The position numbers were made by a program, and so were the translations under genes. DNA of 64,000 nucleotides from Marivirga harenae (GTDB taxonomy: Bacteria; Bacteroidota; Bacteroidia; Cytophagales; Cyclobacteriaceae). This document shows, one piece after another, positions 32,313-41,768 of the stretch; the stretch's first letter is position 1; every line of letters starts with the position of its first letter. A model generated the notes under the pieces. That model searched no databases and was not told the DNA's origin. It was given only the letters and a program-made list of their open reading frames with translations. The DNA lies in assembly GCF_030534335.1 (NCBI RefSeq), contig NZ_CP130565.1:3865501-3929500 (forward strand). Direction: 5' to 3'.

Positions 32313-32595
32313 TTACAGACTTAGTAACGAAGCCAAAAATGACCTTATCAGAATACACCAATACGGAGTAAAAAGGTTTGGAGAAGTACAAGCCGACAGC
32401 TACTTTAATAATTTTTTTGACTGCTTTGATATGATAGCAAAGAGACCATTTTCATATGAATCAGTAAACTATATAAAGGAAGGCTATAGACGTTGTGTTT
32501 GTGGGGTCGACAGCATCTACTTTAGAGTAAAGGACGAGGTTGTTGAGATTTTGGCTATCATTGGTCGACAAGATGTTAATGGCATACTAAAATAA
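32305..32595 (+). CDS. parE: cassette 23: ParE-family toxin
   Basis: 96 residues: YRLSNEAKNDLIRIHQYGVK at the N terminus, FDCFDMIAKRPFSYESVNYI in the middle, RCVCGVDSIYFRVKDEVVEI and LAIIGRQD at the end, all ParE-like. Inhibits gyrase in characterised relatives. Confidence 0.88.
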   Translation: MADYRLSNEAKNDLIRIHQYGVKRFGEVQADSYFNNFFDCFDMIAKRPFSYESVNYIKEGYRRCVCGVDSIYFRVKDEVVEILAIIGRQDVNGILK

Positions 32596-32598
32596 AGT

Positions 32599-32803
32599 TG
32601 CGAACATTATGTAAAAACAATGCGCTTTGGCAGTTTCGGGCAATCTTAGCAGTTGCATCCCGGAATTTTTCAAAGTCAAAGTAAAAAGACAATTCGAACG
32701 TATATAGGCATCTCAACCAAGCCATTAGTAGCAAAATTAAAATTGATAACTTCATCACTTAAACAAACAGTAGGTACACGGTTTTTACGCGCGCCCGTTG
32801 AGA
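32599..32803 (+). repeat. attC of cassette 23 (family G, unique here)
   Basis: TGCGAAC to GTTGAGA, 205 bp. The stem GTAAAAAC pairs with GTTTTTAC, followed by weaker pairing (TGCGC / GCGCG). The matching cassette start is not found because the left end of this cassette was rearranged. Confidence 0.72.
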
Positions 32804-32825
32804 GCCATATCATTAGCACGAAGAT

Positions 32826-33563
32826 TTGAAATATTTAGCAATAATTATAAGTTTAGCCTATTTTCAAGTAGGCTGGGGACAATCTGTAACAGAATTAAAA
32901 AATATCAATCCTGAATTAGGAAAGGAATATGAAATTCTGAATATTCAAACCTCAGAGGATGAAGAATTATTGAGGTTTGTCAATTATGATTCAGTTTCTT
33001 TACACAAGAAAAGACTTAAGAAGTTACATTTCTTTGAAGTACAAGATGAAATAGCTTACTTAAAAGCTGCATTAGATACCATTCAAGTCACATTAGGGGT
33101 TGACAAGATTCTTCAAGAAATGCCAAAAGAGTGGATAGATATTCACAGATACAGAAACGAATTCTTCTATTATTCACATTCAAATAACATATATCGCCAA
33201 AGATTATTTGAGAATGGATACATAAAGCTACAGTATATGGATGGCTTATACTTTGTTAAAGTAGTAGATGCAAAAAAATTAAGAAATAATAAAATACAGT
33301 TTGAAACTGTAGCATACGACTATAACGGTAAATTTAGAAGTGGAACTTTGGAAATTGGTGAGGTTGAAGAAAATAGTGAGGTCTACTATTGGAAAGGTAA
33401 CTATCAAAGAGAGTTTGAGGAGATTTATTTAATGACACCTACTGAAGTAGTGGAAGATTATCCAATTCTCGTAGAATTATATTGGTCTACTTCTTTTCAC
33501 GGAGGACCAGGGTTTAAAGGGTTTTCAACGAGGAAATATTTGCAGAAATTTAGAGAAAAATAA
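32826..33563 (+). CDS. cassette 24: secreted protein, unknown
   Basis: 245 residues starting at TTG 32826 (read as MKYLAIIISLAYFQVGWGQS), a signal peptide; no ATG fits better. The mature domain is beta-rich with repeated aromatic strands (RNEFFYYSHSNNIYRQRLFE, GYIKLQYMDGLYFVKVVDAK, VYYWKGNYQREFEEIYLMT). No family recognised. It is the last cassette before the array decays. Confidence 0.7.
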   Translation: MKYLAIIISLAYFQVGWGQSVTELKNINPELGKEYEILNIQTSEDEELLRFVNYDSVSLHKKRLKKLHFFEVQDEIAYLKAALDTIQVTLGVDKILQEMPKEWIDIHRYRNEFFYYSHSNNIYRQRLFENGYIKLQYMDGLYFVKVVDAKKLRNNKIQFETVAYDYNGKFRSGTLEIGEVEENSEVYYWKGNYQREFEEIYLMTPTEVVEDYPILVELYWSTSFHGGPGFKGFSTRKYLQKFREK

Positions 33564-33566
33564 TGG

Positions 33567-33740
33567 CTCTCAAACTTCTGTCATAAATTATGGCTGTTGG
33601 TAGGTTATTGTTTCTATAGCTCTTGGTAGATAGCCCGGCAATCCACAAGATTGCCTTATTTGTCAATTTAAAATTAATAAGCCAATCCTGCGGATTGCCT
33701 CGGCAGTTCACTGAAATTTTTATGCTTTTAATCAGTCAGG
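33567..33740 (+). repeat. attC of cassette 24 (family A, terminal and decayed)
   Basis: Begins with TCTCAAAC, a damaged TCTCAAC that otherwise complements the cassette start GTTGAGAGCC. It follows family A (GGCAATCC, AATAAGCCAATCC, GGATTGCCTCGG) to AATCAGTCAGG, where the right stem and GTT are lost. This is the distal end of the array. Confidence 0.78.
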
Positions 33741-33773
33741 TTTCATGCTGTAAAAAAGGTTTCCTCAAAAAAA

Positions 33774-34271
33774 ATGAAACAAACAGAGAACAAAATCAGA
33801 TCAAAGATTGAACAGCTCAGAACTGAAGTAGAAGATTTTGTTAACTTCTTTCAGCAAAGGCTCGATTATGATCAGATGGTCTATGAGCTCTGGAATGCAA
33901 ATGATATTCTTGGACATATTACATTTTGGCATGAAAGTTTTGCCTCGAATATTTTTGATTTAGGGAATGGAAATACCCCAAGACCAATAAAAGGACCGCT
34001 ATCTGAAGTAAATATATTGAGTGTTGAAACGACAAAAAATGTAAGTATACCCAAGTTTATTGAACGGCTGAAAAGTGCTCAAATAGTGATTGAGAAATTC
34101 ATTTTCATCAAGTCCATCAAGCACATCCCATATAAAAAAGGATCTCGCGATTATTCAAGGGAAAAACACCTTGAAATCGTTTCAAGCCATAAAATCCAAA
34201 AAAAGAGACAGCTGAAACCTAATGATGTACTGCCACAACAATATTGTTTGATTATCCTAAGCAGGAAGTAG
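33774..34271 (+). CDS. DfsB/ClbS-like four-helix protein
   Basis: 165 residues. QLRTEVEDFVNFFQQRLDYD followed by MVYELWNANDILGHITFWHE and FIERLKSAQIVIEKFIF suits the DfsB/ClbS (DinB-like) four-helix bundle family, which includes ClbS, a cyclopropane hydrolase giving self-protection to colibactin. The match is by pattern only. The C-terminal 45 residues are very basic (KKGSRDYSREKHLEIV, KIQKKRQLKP). It starts just after the array ends and has no attC, so it belongs to the chromosome. Confidence 0.55.
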   Translation: MKQTENKIRSKIEQLRTEVEDFVNFFQQRLDYDQMVYELWNANDILGHITFWHESFASNIFDLGNGNTPRPIKGPLSEVNILSVETTKNVSIPKFIERLKSAQIVIEKFIFIKSIKHIPYKKGSRDYSREKHLEIVSSHKIQKKRQLKPNDVLPQQYCLIILSRK

Positions 34272-34680
34272 TTCTCGCTTTGCGTTCGAGATCAAAGCTG
34301 AATTGATTATTCAGTTTTAAACGATTTTCATTGCATGGTTTGATTTGAACTCAGATTAAAATTTGCAAACATTACTTGTATAGATTTCCCAATACTCAAA
34401 ATAATAGAATTTGATGTGCAACAAATGTATATATCTATTGGTCCTTAACTACAGGTTTGGCTGCTTTGGGTTTAACTATTTAGGTAAAGTTCAAGAGAGT
34501 TGAGCTGCTCAAGTAAGTCAAGATAAACAATTTGTATTCATCCAAAGAATTTATCTCAATAATTTGCTTTTTTCAATAAAATATTGTCTAAAACCAATAT
34601 TTTTTTAAATATGTTGTTCATTTATGCAACCTGATTCTTAAACAAAACTTTTAAGTGTGTGTACCAACATAAGATGTGTA
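34272..34680. other. intergenic, about 400 bp, nothing recognised
   Basis: A+T-rich sequence between the DfsB-like gene and the LON-domain gene. I find no attC family, no ORF worth naming and no convincing promoter or terminator. It may be remnant DNA from the distal side of the integron. Confidence 0.45.
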
Positions 34681-35310
34681 ATGAATCGTACTCTTCCACT
34701 TTTCCCCCTGAAGTTAGTGGCATTCCCTTACCAAAGCTTGAATTTGCATGTTTTCGAGCCTCGCTATAAAGAACTGATCAGTGATTGTATTGAGAATAAT
34801 AGTACATTTGCAATACCGTCTTATGTACGAAATAAAGTAGAATATGGTACTGAGATGGAAATTAATGAAGTCACTAAAAAGTACAGTGATGGAAAATATG
34901 ATATCAAAACCAGGGGAAAACGAGTTGTGAAAGTGCTCGATATGGAAAATCCATTTCAAAACAAAAAATATGCGATTGGTGCCATTGAAGAAATTCCCAA
35001 TAAAAGCAATGGTGATTTGATTTTGAAGGAGGAAATATATGAGGCAGTTCAAGAAATGTACGACTTGGTAGAAGTTGATAACAGGACATTGTCAATGGAT
35101 TTCCAGATTTTCGACATAGCACACCAGATTGGTTTGTCGCAAGATTCGGAATATCAACTTATTCAGATTGTAGAAGAAAGACAGAGACAGCGTTTTGTAC
35201 TAGATCACTTAAAAGTTTTACTTCCAAAGTTAAGAGACGTTCAAAGAGCTAAAGAGCTCATTCAAATGAACGGTCATTTTAGGAAATATAATCCTCCACA
35301 AGAGTTCTAA
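34681..35310 (+). CDS. LON substrate-binding-domain protein
   Basis: 209 residues from ATG 34681 (MNRTLPLFPLKLVAFPYQSL); the frame opens eight codons earlier at a GTG. The N-terminal half is the Lon N-domain (LFPLKLVAFP, LHVFEPRYKELISDCIEN, FAIP), followed by a helical bundle. It lacks the AAA+ and protease domains of Lon. Free-standing LON-domain proteins are widespread and mostly uncharacterised, presumably binding proteins or peptides. Convergent with the giant T9SS gene. Confidence 0.85.
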   Translation: MNRTLPLFPLKLVAFPYQSLNLHVFEPRYKELISDCIENNSTFAIPSYVRNKVEYGTEMEINEVTKKYSDGKYDIKTRGKRVVKVLDMENPFQNKKYAIGAIEEIPNKSNGDLILKEEIYEAVQEMYDLVEVDNRTLSMDFQIFDIAHQIGLSQDSEYQLIQIVEERQRQRFVLDHLKVLLPKLRDVQRAKELIQMNGHFRKYNPPQEF

Positions 35311-35338
35311 ATCCTCTTGCTGATTGTGTTCGTTCAAT

Positions 35339-38300
35339 CTACCTCTTAACGATTCGGAACACTTGCTTTCTTTTTCGGGAAAAAATCTTTAAAAAATAGA
35401 TACCCTTTTCTAATGTCTTTAGGTTAAGAACGTAATCTTTATCACTTAAAACTCCGTCCCTTAAAACTATACCGTCCAGCCCTACTAACTGAAAACTGTG
35501 AGGATGGACTTCTTTGACTCTAATCCTCAGTTCAGAATTTACAGGATTTGGATAAATCAATATGTCATCTTTCAAGGGATCATGATCGGATGTGATAACC
35601 GTCTCCACTCCTTGCACATTTAATTTTTGTTCTTGCAAACCCGATAAATGGGTAATCACACCTTCGATCATCCCTCCTCTTGCAGAGACAGGAGAAAATC
35701 GGACATAAATTTTCAGCTCAGGGATATCGCCTCTATTATTGATCGGCAATTGCAAGTCATGAGAATAATTTGAATTCTCTAATAAGCTGATTTGAAAGTT
35801 TTCACTTGCCTCAATATTTAGGTTTTCTGCTAAATTTTGCGCTTCAACTATGTAGCTTTTAGCTGTTGAAAATTCGTCCAAATCTACACTTTCGAATTTT
35901 AAGCCTTCTTCTGGTACTATTAAGGATAGAACTGTATCTCTTGGAATAATTTCCATATCCTGTTCTAATTCCGGATATAGATAGAATTGGTTATTTCTCT
36001 TATGAATGAAACCAGTCATATTGACTTTTCCATACGGAATATCTATTCCAACTAGTGGGTGGTTTGCAGAATTAAGTTTGATACTTATCGTATCTTCCCC
36101 TTTCCGTAATTTATATACAGACGTATTAAATTGTCCTTCACCAACTATAAGTAAATCTTCAATCTTTACTCTTTGATATTCAACTGATCCGCTTAAACTG
36201 TTTATAGTGGAAAGCAAAGGGTATATCACGGTAGAATCAGATGATAGAATATTTATTTCCTTTTCTGGAATAATCTTTAGCCAACTGCCACGTTTTGAGA
36301 GAATCCCTTCTACTTCAACACTATCTCCAAATATTAAAGCCGATGAATTCAAACCCTCAATTGCTACTCCTGCGGTTTGATCTTGAATTATTCTCCTACT
36401 TTTAAAATGATTATTGCCTCCAATTACAACCCCTCTAATTTTCACTCTTTCTCCCTGTGGTTTATCTTTTACAGATGCTATAGATGTTAATTTTAGAGTA
36501 CCTTCTTGACCCTGCACATTCAAATGTAATGGAGCGGCATCTTGGCTATGATGGATAATTTTTCCTTGATAAAATGTCCCACTGCTATCCGATGGAGTAA
36601 ACCTTATAAAGATTTCAGTTTGATGCAAGCCTATATGATTTAAAATCAAAGAATCAGTAGCATTTTTAAAGTCGGAATTATTAGAAACCTGAAATCCTTG
36701 AGGAGCTACAATGAATATAGAATCTTTTAAGTTTTGTGCAGATAGTGAATATGATTGAATTTCAGAAGCTTCAGGATAACTAATCAGGCCAAAATCAGCA
36801 TCAAAGCTAGTCGTATCAACTACCAATTCTGGTTTGATAAAATTAATCTGAATTTCTTCTGATATTAAACCATCGCTTAATTCAAGAGAAATTTCTCCAG
36901 CATTTAAATACTTCAATTCCTCAAAAACTCCCTGTCCACCACTAAGTGCAAGCTGAGTTTGGCCCAAAAAAGCGCTATCATCTTCAACCTCAATAGTGAC
37001 TGTTCTGTCAGAAACATCTCTATTACCGTTCTCATCCTCAGCACTTAAGATGATGTTAAAATTCTCATTTACGTATACTTCCGCTGGATAAATATTTTTT
37101 AATTCTGAAGCTTCCACATTTATAGAATGAAGAGCAGAAAAAATTGATTCTTCGAACTCACTTGCCAACTGAGAGCCATTTGGTTCAACCAACCAGGAAG
37201 AATTTTTGGCAGGAATATGAAAAGCTAAATTTTGCTCATCTATTACCTGATCTTGTAATTTAATGTTCAGTTGAAGTGTCTTAATGTTACCGTCAGCAAT
37301 CTCTAATGCCTCTTCTAATTTTATTACGATGGAATCAGAGAAAATAAGATTTTGAGTATGGACGACACCCTCCGTAGACAAATCGAACAATTGCACCTCT
37401 TTTATTAAAGTACTGAGATTTGCTTCATCCTTATCAGATTCATGGATGACTATTTGGTTAATGAAAGTGGATAGTCCATCAGAACTACCTCCATCTTTTA
37501 CCGTGAATTTGAAAACTGGAGCAAATTGTTTACTAGCTTCAAATGCATTGATTGTGCTTTCTTTGACTTGCTCTTCAGGCGCTAATACTTTGATATCATG
37601 ATCAGCATCCGTATTTAAAGTCGAGAAATCAAGTTTATGTAGTTCGGTGGCATTACCAAAGGAATCCTCGGCCATAATAAAAATAGAATATTTGGTATTG
37701 GATACTAATCCCTCCACGGTGATATTCACGTTTTCTTTTACATTAGGTAAATCAATTTTTCTTTGTCCTGATTCAATTATCTGTTTATCTGTTTGGGGAT
37801 TTTTAAGGCTATGCAAGTTCGGTATCGAATCCCCTCTCTCTTTTATTACATAATAAACACCTGATAATTCATTTACTTCAAAATTCAAAGTGATTGATTC
37901 GCCCTTAGTTCTTGAAATTGATGGTTCTTTCGTAAATACAGGCGCATAAGCATCATACAATTCTAGATCAGAAGTTACTAATAACTGCACAAGACCATCA
38001 GGATTATCCACGACTCCAGACAAATCAACAGGACCTAGAGGAACTTGGGCATTGCCATGGTAATAATTGTTATTTGGCTGGATTTTTACCAAAACGCTAT
38101 CTATTCCATTTGAAAACTGCAAAACATTAGCATCAAAATCTCCCCAAAATTCAGGCTGAATTAAACATAAGCTGTCAATTTTTACACGTATTCCAATGAG
38201 TTCACTGTGGGCACTAAACTCATTGGGTTCAATAGGAATTGTTTCAGGGATAAAACTATCATGATTAAGCAGAGTAACATAATCAGCATTTATGCGAGTA

Positions 38301-41300
38301 ATTCCATTCACTTCTTCCCTAATCCCTGAAATTTTCACCTCATTGCCTATTTCCAAATTCAGAACTTCATTTTCTGAAAAGACAGCTACTCCATTTTCAT
38401 AAGTATCGCCTTCATCCTTCTGAATGTAAAATTGAGTATTCCCCACACCGTAATCATTAGAAGAAATAAAGCCAGAAACCACAAATCTTGACCCCTTAGT
38501 CCCTTGCCTGACCACAGCAATTGAGTCTATAACCTCGATAACGCCTATTTGCTTTGATACAATATTATCTCCTATATTCGAAATAAGTTTAGAGCTTGAA
38601 CTGCCTGATCCAAATTCATGTATTGCTGGGATTTGAAGGGCGAACTGACTGCTATCACTTACCTCAAAACGATTAAACCAAATGGCTAAGTTAAAACCAA
38701 CAGACTGGCCTGAAGGTATTTCATACTCCTGATTTTCAGGAAATTCAATTTCAATTCTATCTTTGTAAACTGTCACATGAGCTTCATTAACTTTTTCATT
38801 CTCGTCTTCCAAAATAACATTCAAAGCATTTTCCCAAGCCAGGGTGTTTTGATGATGAGATCTGAAAACCATCTTTTCAATCAAAGTAGGCTTACTATCT
38901 TGAGTAGCCAAATCGCAAATTTCAAAACTAAAAATATCAACCGCCTCAGATTCCTCATCGATTGTTGATAGTAAAGAGGAAACTTCAGGCTGAACCAAAT
39001 CATTGATTTCTGAATCTTGGTCTAATGAAATCTTAGTTGAGAAATTAGCAGTTACGGGGGAATCTACATTGTAACAGCTATCTTCGTAGGTATATATTGC
39101 TAAATGATAAGTCGTTCCATCATTAAGATTACTAATTTCTACAGTATCTCCTTCCCCAGCAAAAACAATTCTATTATCTCCCTCTAACTCATCCGCTGCA
39201 GAAAAATCGGCATTAGCCATATAAGTAGTTCCGCTTACTGGTTCAGTATTCACTTCATTTCCTTCCTTAATTAATACTAAAGATTTCAGCCCTTCTGAAG
39301 CATTCCAGTTCAATTCAGCTGTGTTTTCTGTGATATCTTCAATATTGATATTGGAAACATTCTCTGTCGGTGACTCGCATCTAAAATGATCTCCTAAAAA
39401 TGAAAAATTATCCTCCTCAAAAACGATCCATTCAGCATCAAAGGTATTGTTTCCGAATGAAGCCAGATTATTAGGGTTCCCTTCAGTGACAGCAGCCTTT
39501 CTTACTAAGGTTTTATCTTGAGTGGCTTCTGCAACACCAGCTACTTCCCATCCATTTGACGGTCGTGCACCTATTTCTCCAATGACATCTATTACATTTC
39601 CTTTGTACAATAATGCCAAGGCATCGTCACCATTGAAGAAAGCAATGCTATGGATAATATCGGCAATATTTAAAATTTCATCATCCGCATTTGAATAAGC
39701 AATTACAACACTCCCTTGATCAAGTAAAACTGGCTGAATTTCAGAAAGTTGATATTCTGAAGTTATGCTTTCACTTCCATTAGTATATCTTGCAATTGAA
39801 AAATCATTCAAATCAATTGTCTCCCCACTATTATTGAATATTTCAAAGGCCTTATTATTGCTACTACCTTCAATGTATTCTGAAAAAAATACAGTATTGA
39901 TTAATGGAATTATATCAATTTCGGGACTGCTGACAGTTATGCCATTTCCATCGGAAACTTCAATTATAATTGACTCTTCCATATCATGTTCCAGATCTGT
40001 CCATTCATAGAAGCCATCACTCATAGCTAAATTGCTTATCCCTACAGTTGAAGAAGTTAAATTCCCATTGCCTGAATTCAAGGACAAACTGATATTCCTT
40101 TCACCCAAGTCGGTATTGCCATGAGCATCAACTGCGGTTGCACTTAAATTAAAAGCTTCATTAACCTGAGCACTGGAACCCGTGCTAATTTCAAAATGGG
40201 TAGCTTCCACTTCTATACTAAATGGGTGGGAAGTAACAACTTCCGAGATTGGATTTTCGAGCAATGAACCACTTACTTCTGCCTCAAAACCATGATTCCC
40301 GGATATTTCAAAACCTATAGTGTCACTATCTATTTGACTGTCATTTAACCAAATAGAGAGTATTAAGCTTTCAGTTGACCCATCTACAATTTCGAACTCA
40401 TTTCCCGTAAGAGTAAATTCAATATAATCTTGAAAAATCGAAATGTTAGAGGTGACCAAATCAGAAGTACCATCATTCAATTTTGCTCCCTTGATGACCG
40501 CTGACCAATCCTCCACATCATTAGCTTCACTTTTCTTAATTACAATTTTCTGTAGATAGGTTGATTTACCATCGGATGTCCCCAAATCTGATATATCAAA
40601 TTTAAAAACTTCCATAGCTTCGGCTTCTGAATTAGCAAGGGAAGAAATACTATTTGCTGGAATTTGACTGGCAGGTTTGCTTATTTCACTATCATCGTCA
40701 AATGAGGTTGTGGTGGTAATCGAGATAGTTTCACTTGCAGTCAAATAGCATTGTTCTGTATTTAAATACTCAAAAATTGCAAAGTGGTATTGCGTTCCTT
40801 GAGTTAGTCCCTCTATAATCGTGGAAGTGGCAGTACCATCATAAACCACAAAAATACCTGTTCCTATTTCATCGGCCAATCCACTACTAAGATCATTATC
40901 GGCATTATAAGTAGTCCCATTAACAGGACTATCATTTACTGGACTATTTTCTTTAACCAAAATCACAGCAGCCTCGCCATCTCCACTTGACCAATTCAAT
41001 GTAATTTGATTATCATCTATGTCCTCTGCTGTTGGGACAGAAAAACTGGCTTGAGTTGTTGGAGCTGTACAAGCAGCACCAAAAGTTTGTCCATTATTGA
41101 GTTGCCCTTTAGATTCCGAAGCAGGTGATTGCCAAGTGAAGTTTGAATAAGCAGTTCCGCTTCCAGATAACTGTAAAGATTCTCCAATTGGGGTTGAGGT
41201 CGTTTCTTCTACTATGACATCTTCAGAAACCATACCATTAGCAGGTCCATCTTCAGCTGTGAAACTGCCTTCATAGCTGATGAATTGAATTAAAGTACCG

Positions 41301-41638
41301 TCATAATCCAATGAAAATCCATCAGGGGCTCCATTTTGAATTCCTGATATTTCTAAATAATAAATCGTAAAATTATTTTGATTATCTCCTTCTGTGAAAG
41401 TATCTAGCGAATATGAACCATCAGATTCTCCATCACTACCATTATAAAGGTGAACATTAAATAAAGCTAAATCAAAAGAGTTAGCATCTTCAATCACTAT
41501 TTCAACAAACTCGCCTTCATCGCCCCCATCATTATCATAATGGAATTCATTGATCCAGGCATTTTGTGCATCGAGATTAGAAAAAAAGAATAGAAAAAAT
41601 AGGGAAAGGAGGATAGGTTTTGGTAAAAATGACTTCAT
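35339..41638 (-). CDS. giant secreted multidomain protein with T9SS sorting domain
   Basis: 2099 residues. Signal peptide MKSFLPKPILLSLFFLFFF. Residues about 25-190 are a lamin-tail-like domain (AWINEFHYDNDGGDEGEFVE), and a second one is near 580-700 (TVFFSEYIEGSSNNKAFEIF). Fibronectin-III-like domains lie after each (ITLNWSSGDGEAAVILVKE; AELNWNASEGLKSLVLIKE) and again near 1280. OB-like domains (VVRQGTKGSRFVVSGFISSN; VSVKDKPQGERVKIRG-type) occur near 1035 and 1610. The last 75 residues (ILIYPNPVNSELRIRVKEVH ... GIYFLKIFSRKRKQVF) are a type A T9SS sorting signal, so it is exported through the Por system and attached to the surface. Some lamin-tail proteins in this phylum are extracellular nucleases, but no nuclease motif is seen; an adhesin or scaffold is more likely. 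Confidence 0.88.
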   Translation of the reverse strand: MKSFLPKPILLSLFFLFFFSNLDAQNAWINEFHYDNDGGDEGEFVEIVIEDANSFDLALFNVHLYNGSDGESDGSYSLDTFTEGDNQNNFTIYYLEISGIQNGAPDGFSLDYDGTLIQFISYEGSFTAEDGPANGMVSEDVIVEETTSTPIGESLQLSGSGTAYSNFTWQSPASESKGQLNNGQTFGAACTAPTTQASFSVPTAEDIDDNQITLNWSSGDGEAAVILVKENSPVNDSPVNGTTYNADNDLSSGLADEIGTGIFVVYDGTATSTIIEGLTQGTQYHFAIFEYLNTEQCYLTASETISITTTTSFDDDSEISKPASQIPANSISSLANSEAEAMEVFKFDISDLGTSDGKSTYLQKIVIKKSEANDVEDWSAVIKGAKLNDGTSDLVTSNISIFQDYIEFTLTGNEFEIVDGSTESLILSIWLNDSQIDSDTIGFEISGNHGFEAEVSGSLLENPISEVVTSHPFSIEVEATHFEISTGSSAQVNEAFNLSATAVDAHGNTDLGERNISLSLNSGNGNLTSSTVGISNLAMSDGFYEWTDLEHDMEESIIIEVSDGNGITVSSPEIDIIPLINTVFFSEYIEGSSNNKAFEIFNNSGETIDLNDFSIARYTNGSESITSEYQLSEIQPVLLDQGSVVIAYSNADDEILNIADIIHSIAFFNGDDALALLYKGNVIDVIGEIGARPSNGWEVAGVAEATQDKTLVRKAAVTEGNPNNLASFGNNTFDAEWIVFEEDNFSFLGDHFRCESPTENVSNINIEDITENTAELNWNASEGLKSLVLIKEGNEVNTEPVSGTTYMANADFSAADELEGDNRIVFAGEGDTVEISNLNDGTTYHLAIYTYEDSCYNVDSPVTANFSTKISLDQDSEINDLVQPEVSSLLSTIDEESEAVDIFSFEICDLATQDSKPTLIEKMVFRSHHQNTLAWENALNVILEDENEKVNEAHVTVYKDRIEIEFPENQEYEIPSGQSVGFNLAIWFNRFEVSDSSQFALQIPAIHEFGSGSSSSKLISNIGDNIVSKQIGVIEVIDSIAVVRQGTKGSRFVVSGFISSNDYGVGNTQFYIQKDEGDTYENGVAVFSENEVLNLEIGNEVKISGIREEVNGITRINADYVTLLNHDSFIPETIPIEPNEFSAHSELIGIRVKIDSLCLIQPEFWGDFDANVLQFSNGIDSVLVKIQPNNNYYHGNAQVPLGPVDLSGVVDNPDGLVQLLVTSDLELYDAYAPVFTKEPSISRTKGESITLNFEVNELSGVYYVIKERGDSIPNLHSLKNPQTDKQIIESGQRKIDLPNVKENVNITVEGLVSNTKYSIFIMAEDSFGNATELHKLDFSTLNTDADHDIKVLAPEEQVKESTINAFEASKQFAPVFKFTVKDGGSSDGLSTFINQIVIHESDKDEANLSTLIKEVQLFDLSTEGVVHTQNLIFSDSIVIKLEEALEIADGNIKTLQLNIKLQDQVIDEQNLAFHIPAKNSSWLVEPNGSQLASEFEESIFSALHSINVEASELKNIYPAEVYVNENFNIILSAEDENGNRDVSDRTVTIEVEDDSAFLGQTQLALSGGQGVFEELKYLNAGEISLELSDGLISEEIQINFIKPELVVDTTSFDADFGLISYPEASEIQSYSLSAQNLKDSIFIVAPQGFQVSNNSDFKNATDSLILNHIGLHQTEIFIRFTPSDSSGTFYQGKIIHHSQDAAPLHLNVQGQEGTLKLTSIASVKDKPQGERVKIRGVVIGGNNHFKSRRIIQDQTAGVAIEGLNSSALIFGDSVEVEGILSKRGSWLKIIPEKEINILSSDSTVIYPLLSTINSLSGSVEYQRVKIEDLLIVGEGQFNTSVYKLRKGEDTISIKLNSANHPLVGIDIPYGKVNMTGFIHKRNNQFYLYPELEQDMEIIPRDTVLSLIVPEEGLKFESVDLDEFSTAKSYIVEAQNLAENLNIEASENFQISLLENSNYSHDLQLPINNRGDIPELKIYVRFSPVSARGGMIEGVITHLSGLQEQKLNVQGVETVITSDHDPLKDDILIYPNPVNSELRIRVKEVHPHSFQLVGLDGIVLRDGVLSDKDYVLNLKTLEKGIYFLKIFSRKRKQVFRIVKR

Positions 41639-41768
41639 TTTGAATACAATAGTTCGAATTCAAAAATGATAATTTACCTTTAAAATTCATAACTTTTCAG
41701 GGAAATTCTATATGAATTTATATTAGTCATGTTTAATTCAACACTAGTAAACAAATTTTACTTAAAAT

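Larger units (their letters stand above)
7171..33740 (+). mobile_element. integron-type cassette array (about 24 cassettes)
   Basis: About 24 consecutive units, each one to three plus-strand genes followed by an attC-like imperfect palindrome bounded by RYYYAAC and GTTRRRY. In nearly every unit the bases after the leading GTT are the reverse complement of the unit's own terminal core, for example GTTAGGGTTA with TAACCCTAAC in cassette 3. That is expected only if each unit was a circle closed within its core site. The array is interrupted by three IS110-superfamily elements. It ends in degenerate sites after 31700 and is lost at about 33740. Confidence 0.88.

Noticed and set aside
33623-33811. 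62-codon open frame after cassette 24
   Set aside because: It covers the decayed terminal attC and overlaps the start of the DfsB-like gene.
35339-41638. Extracellular nuclease as the function of the giant T9SS protein
   Set aside because: Lamin-tail domains often accompany nucleases, but I find no endonuclease/exonuclease/phosphatase or HNH motif in the sequence.
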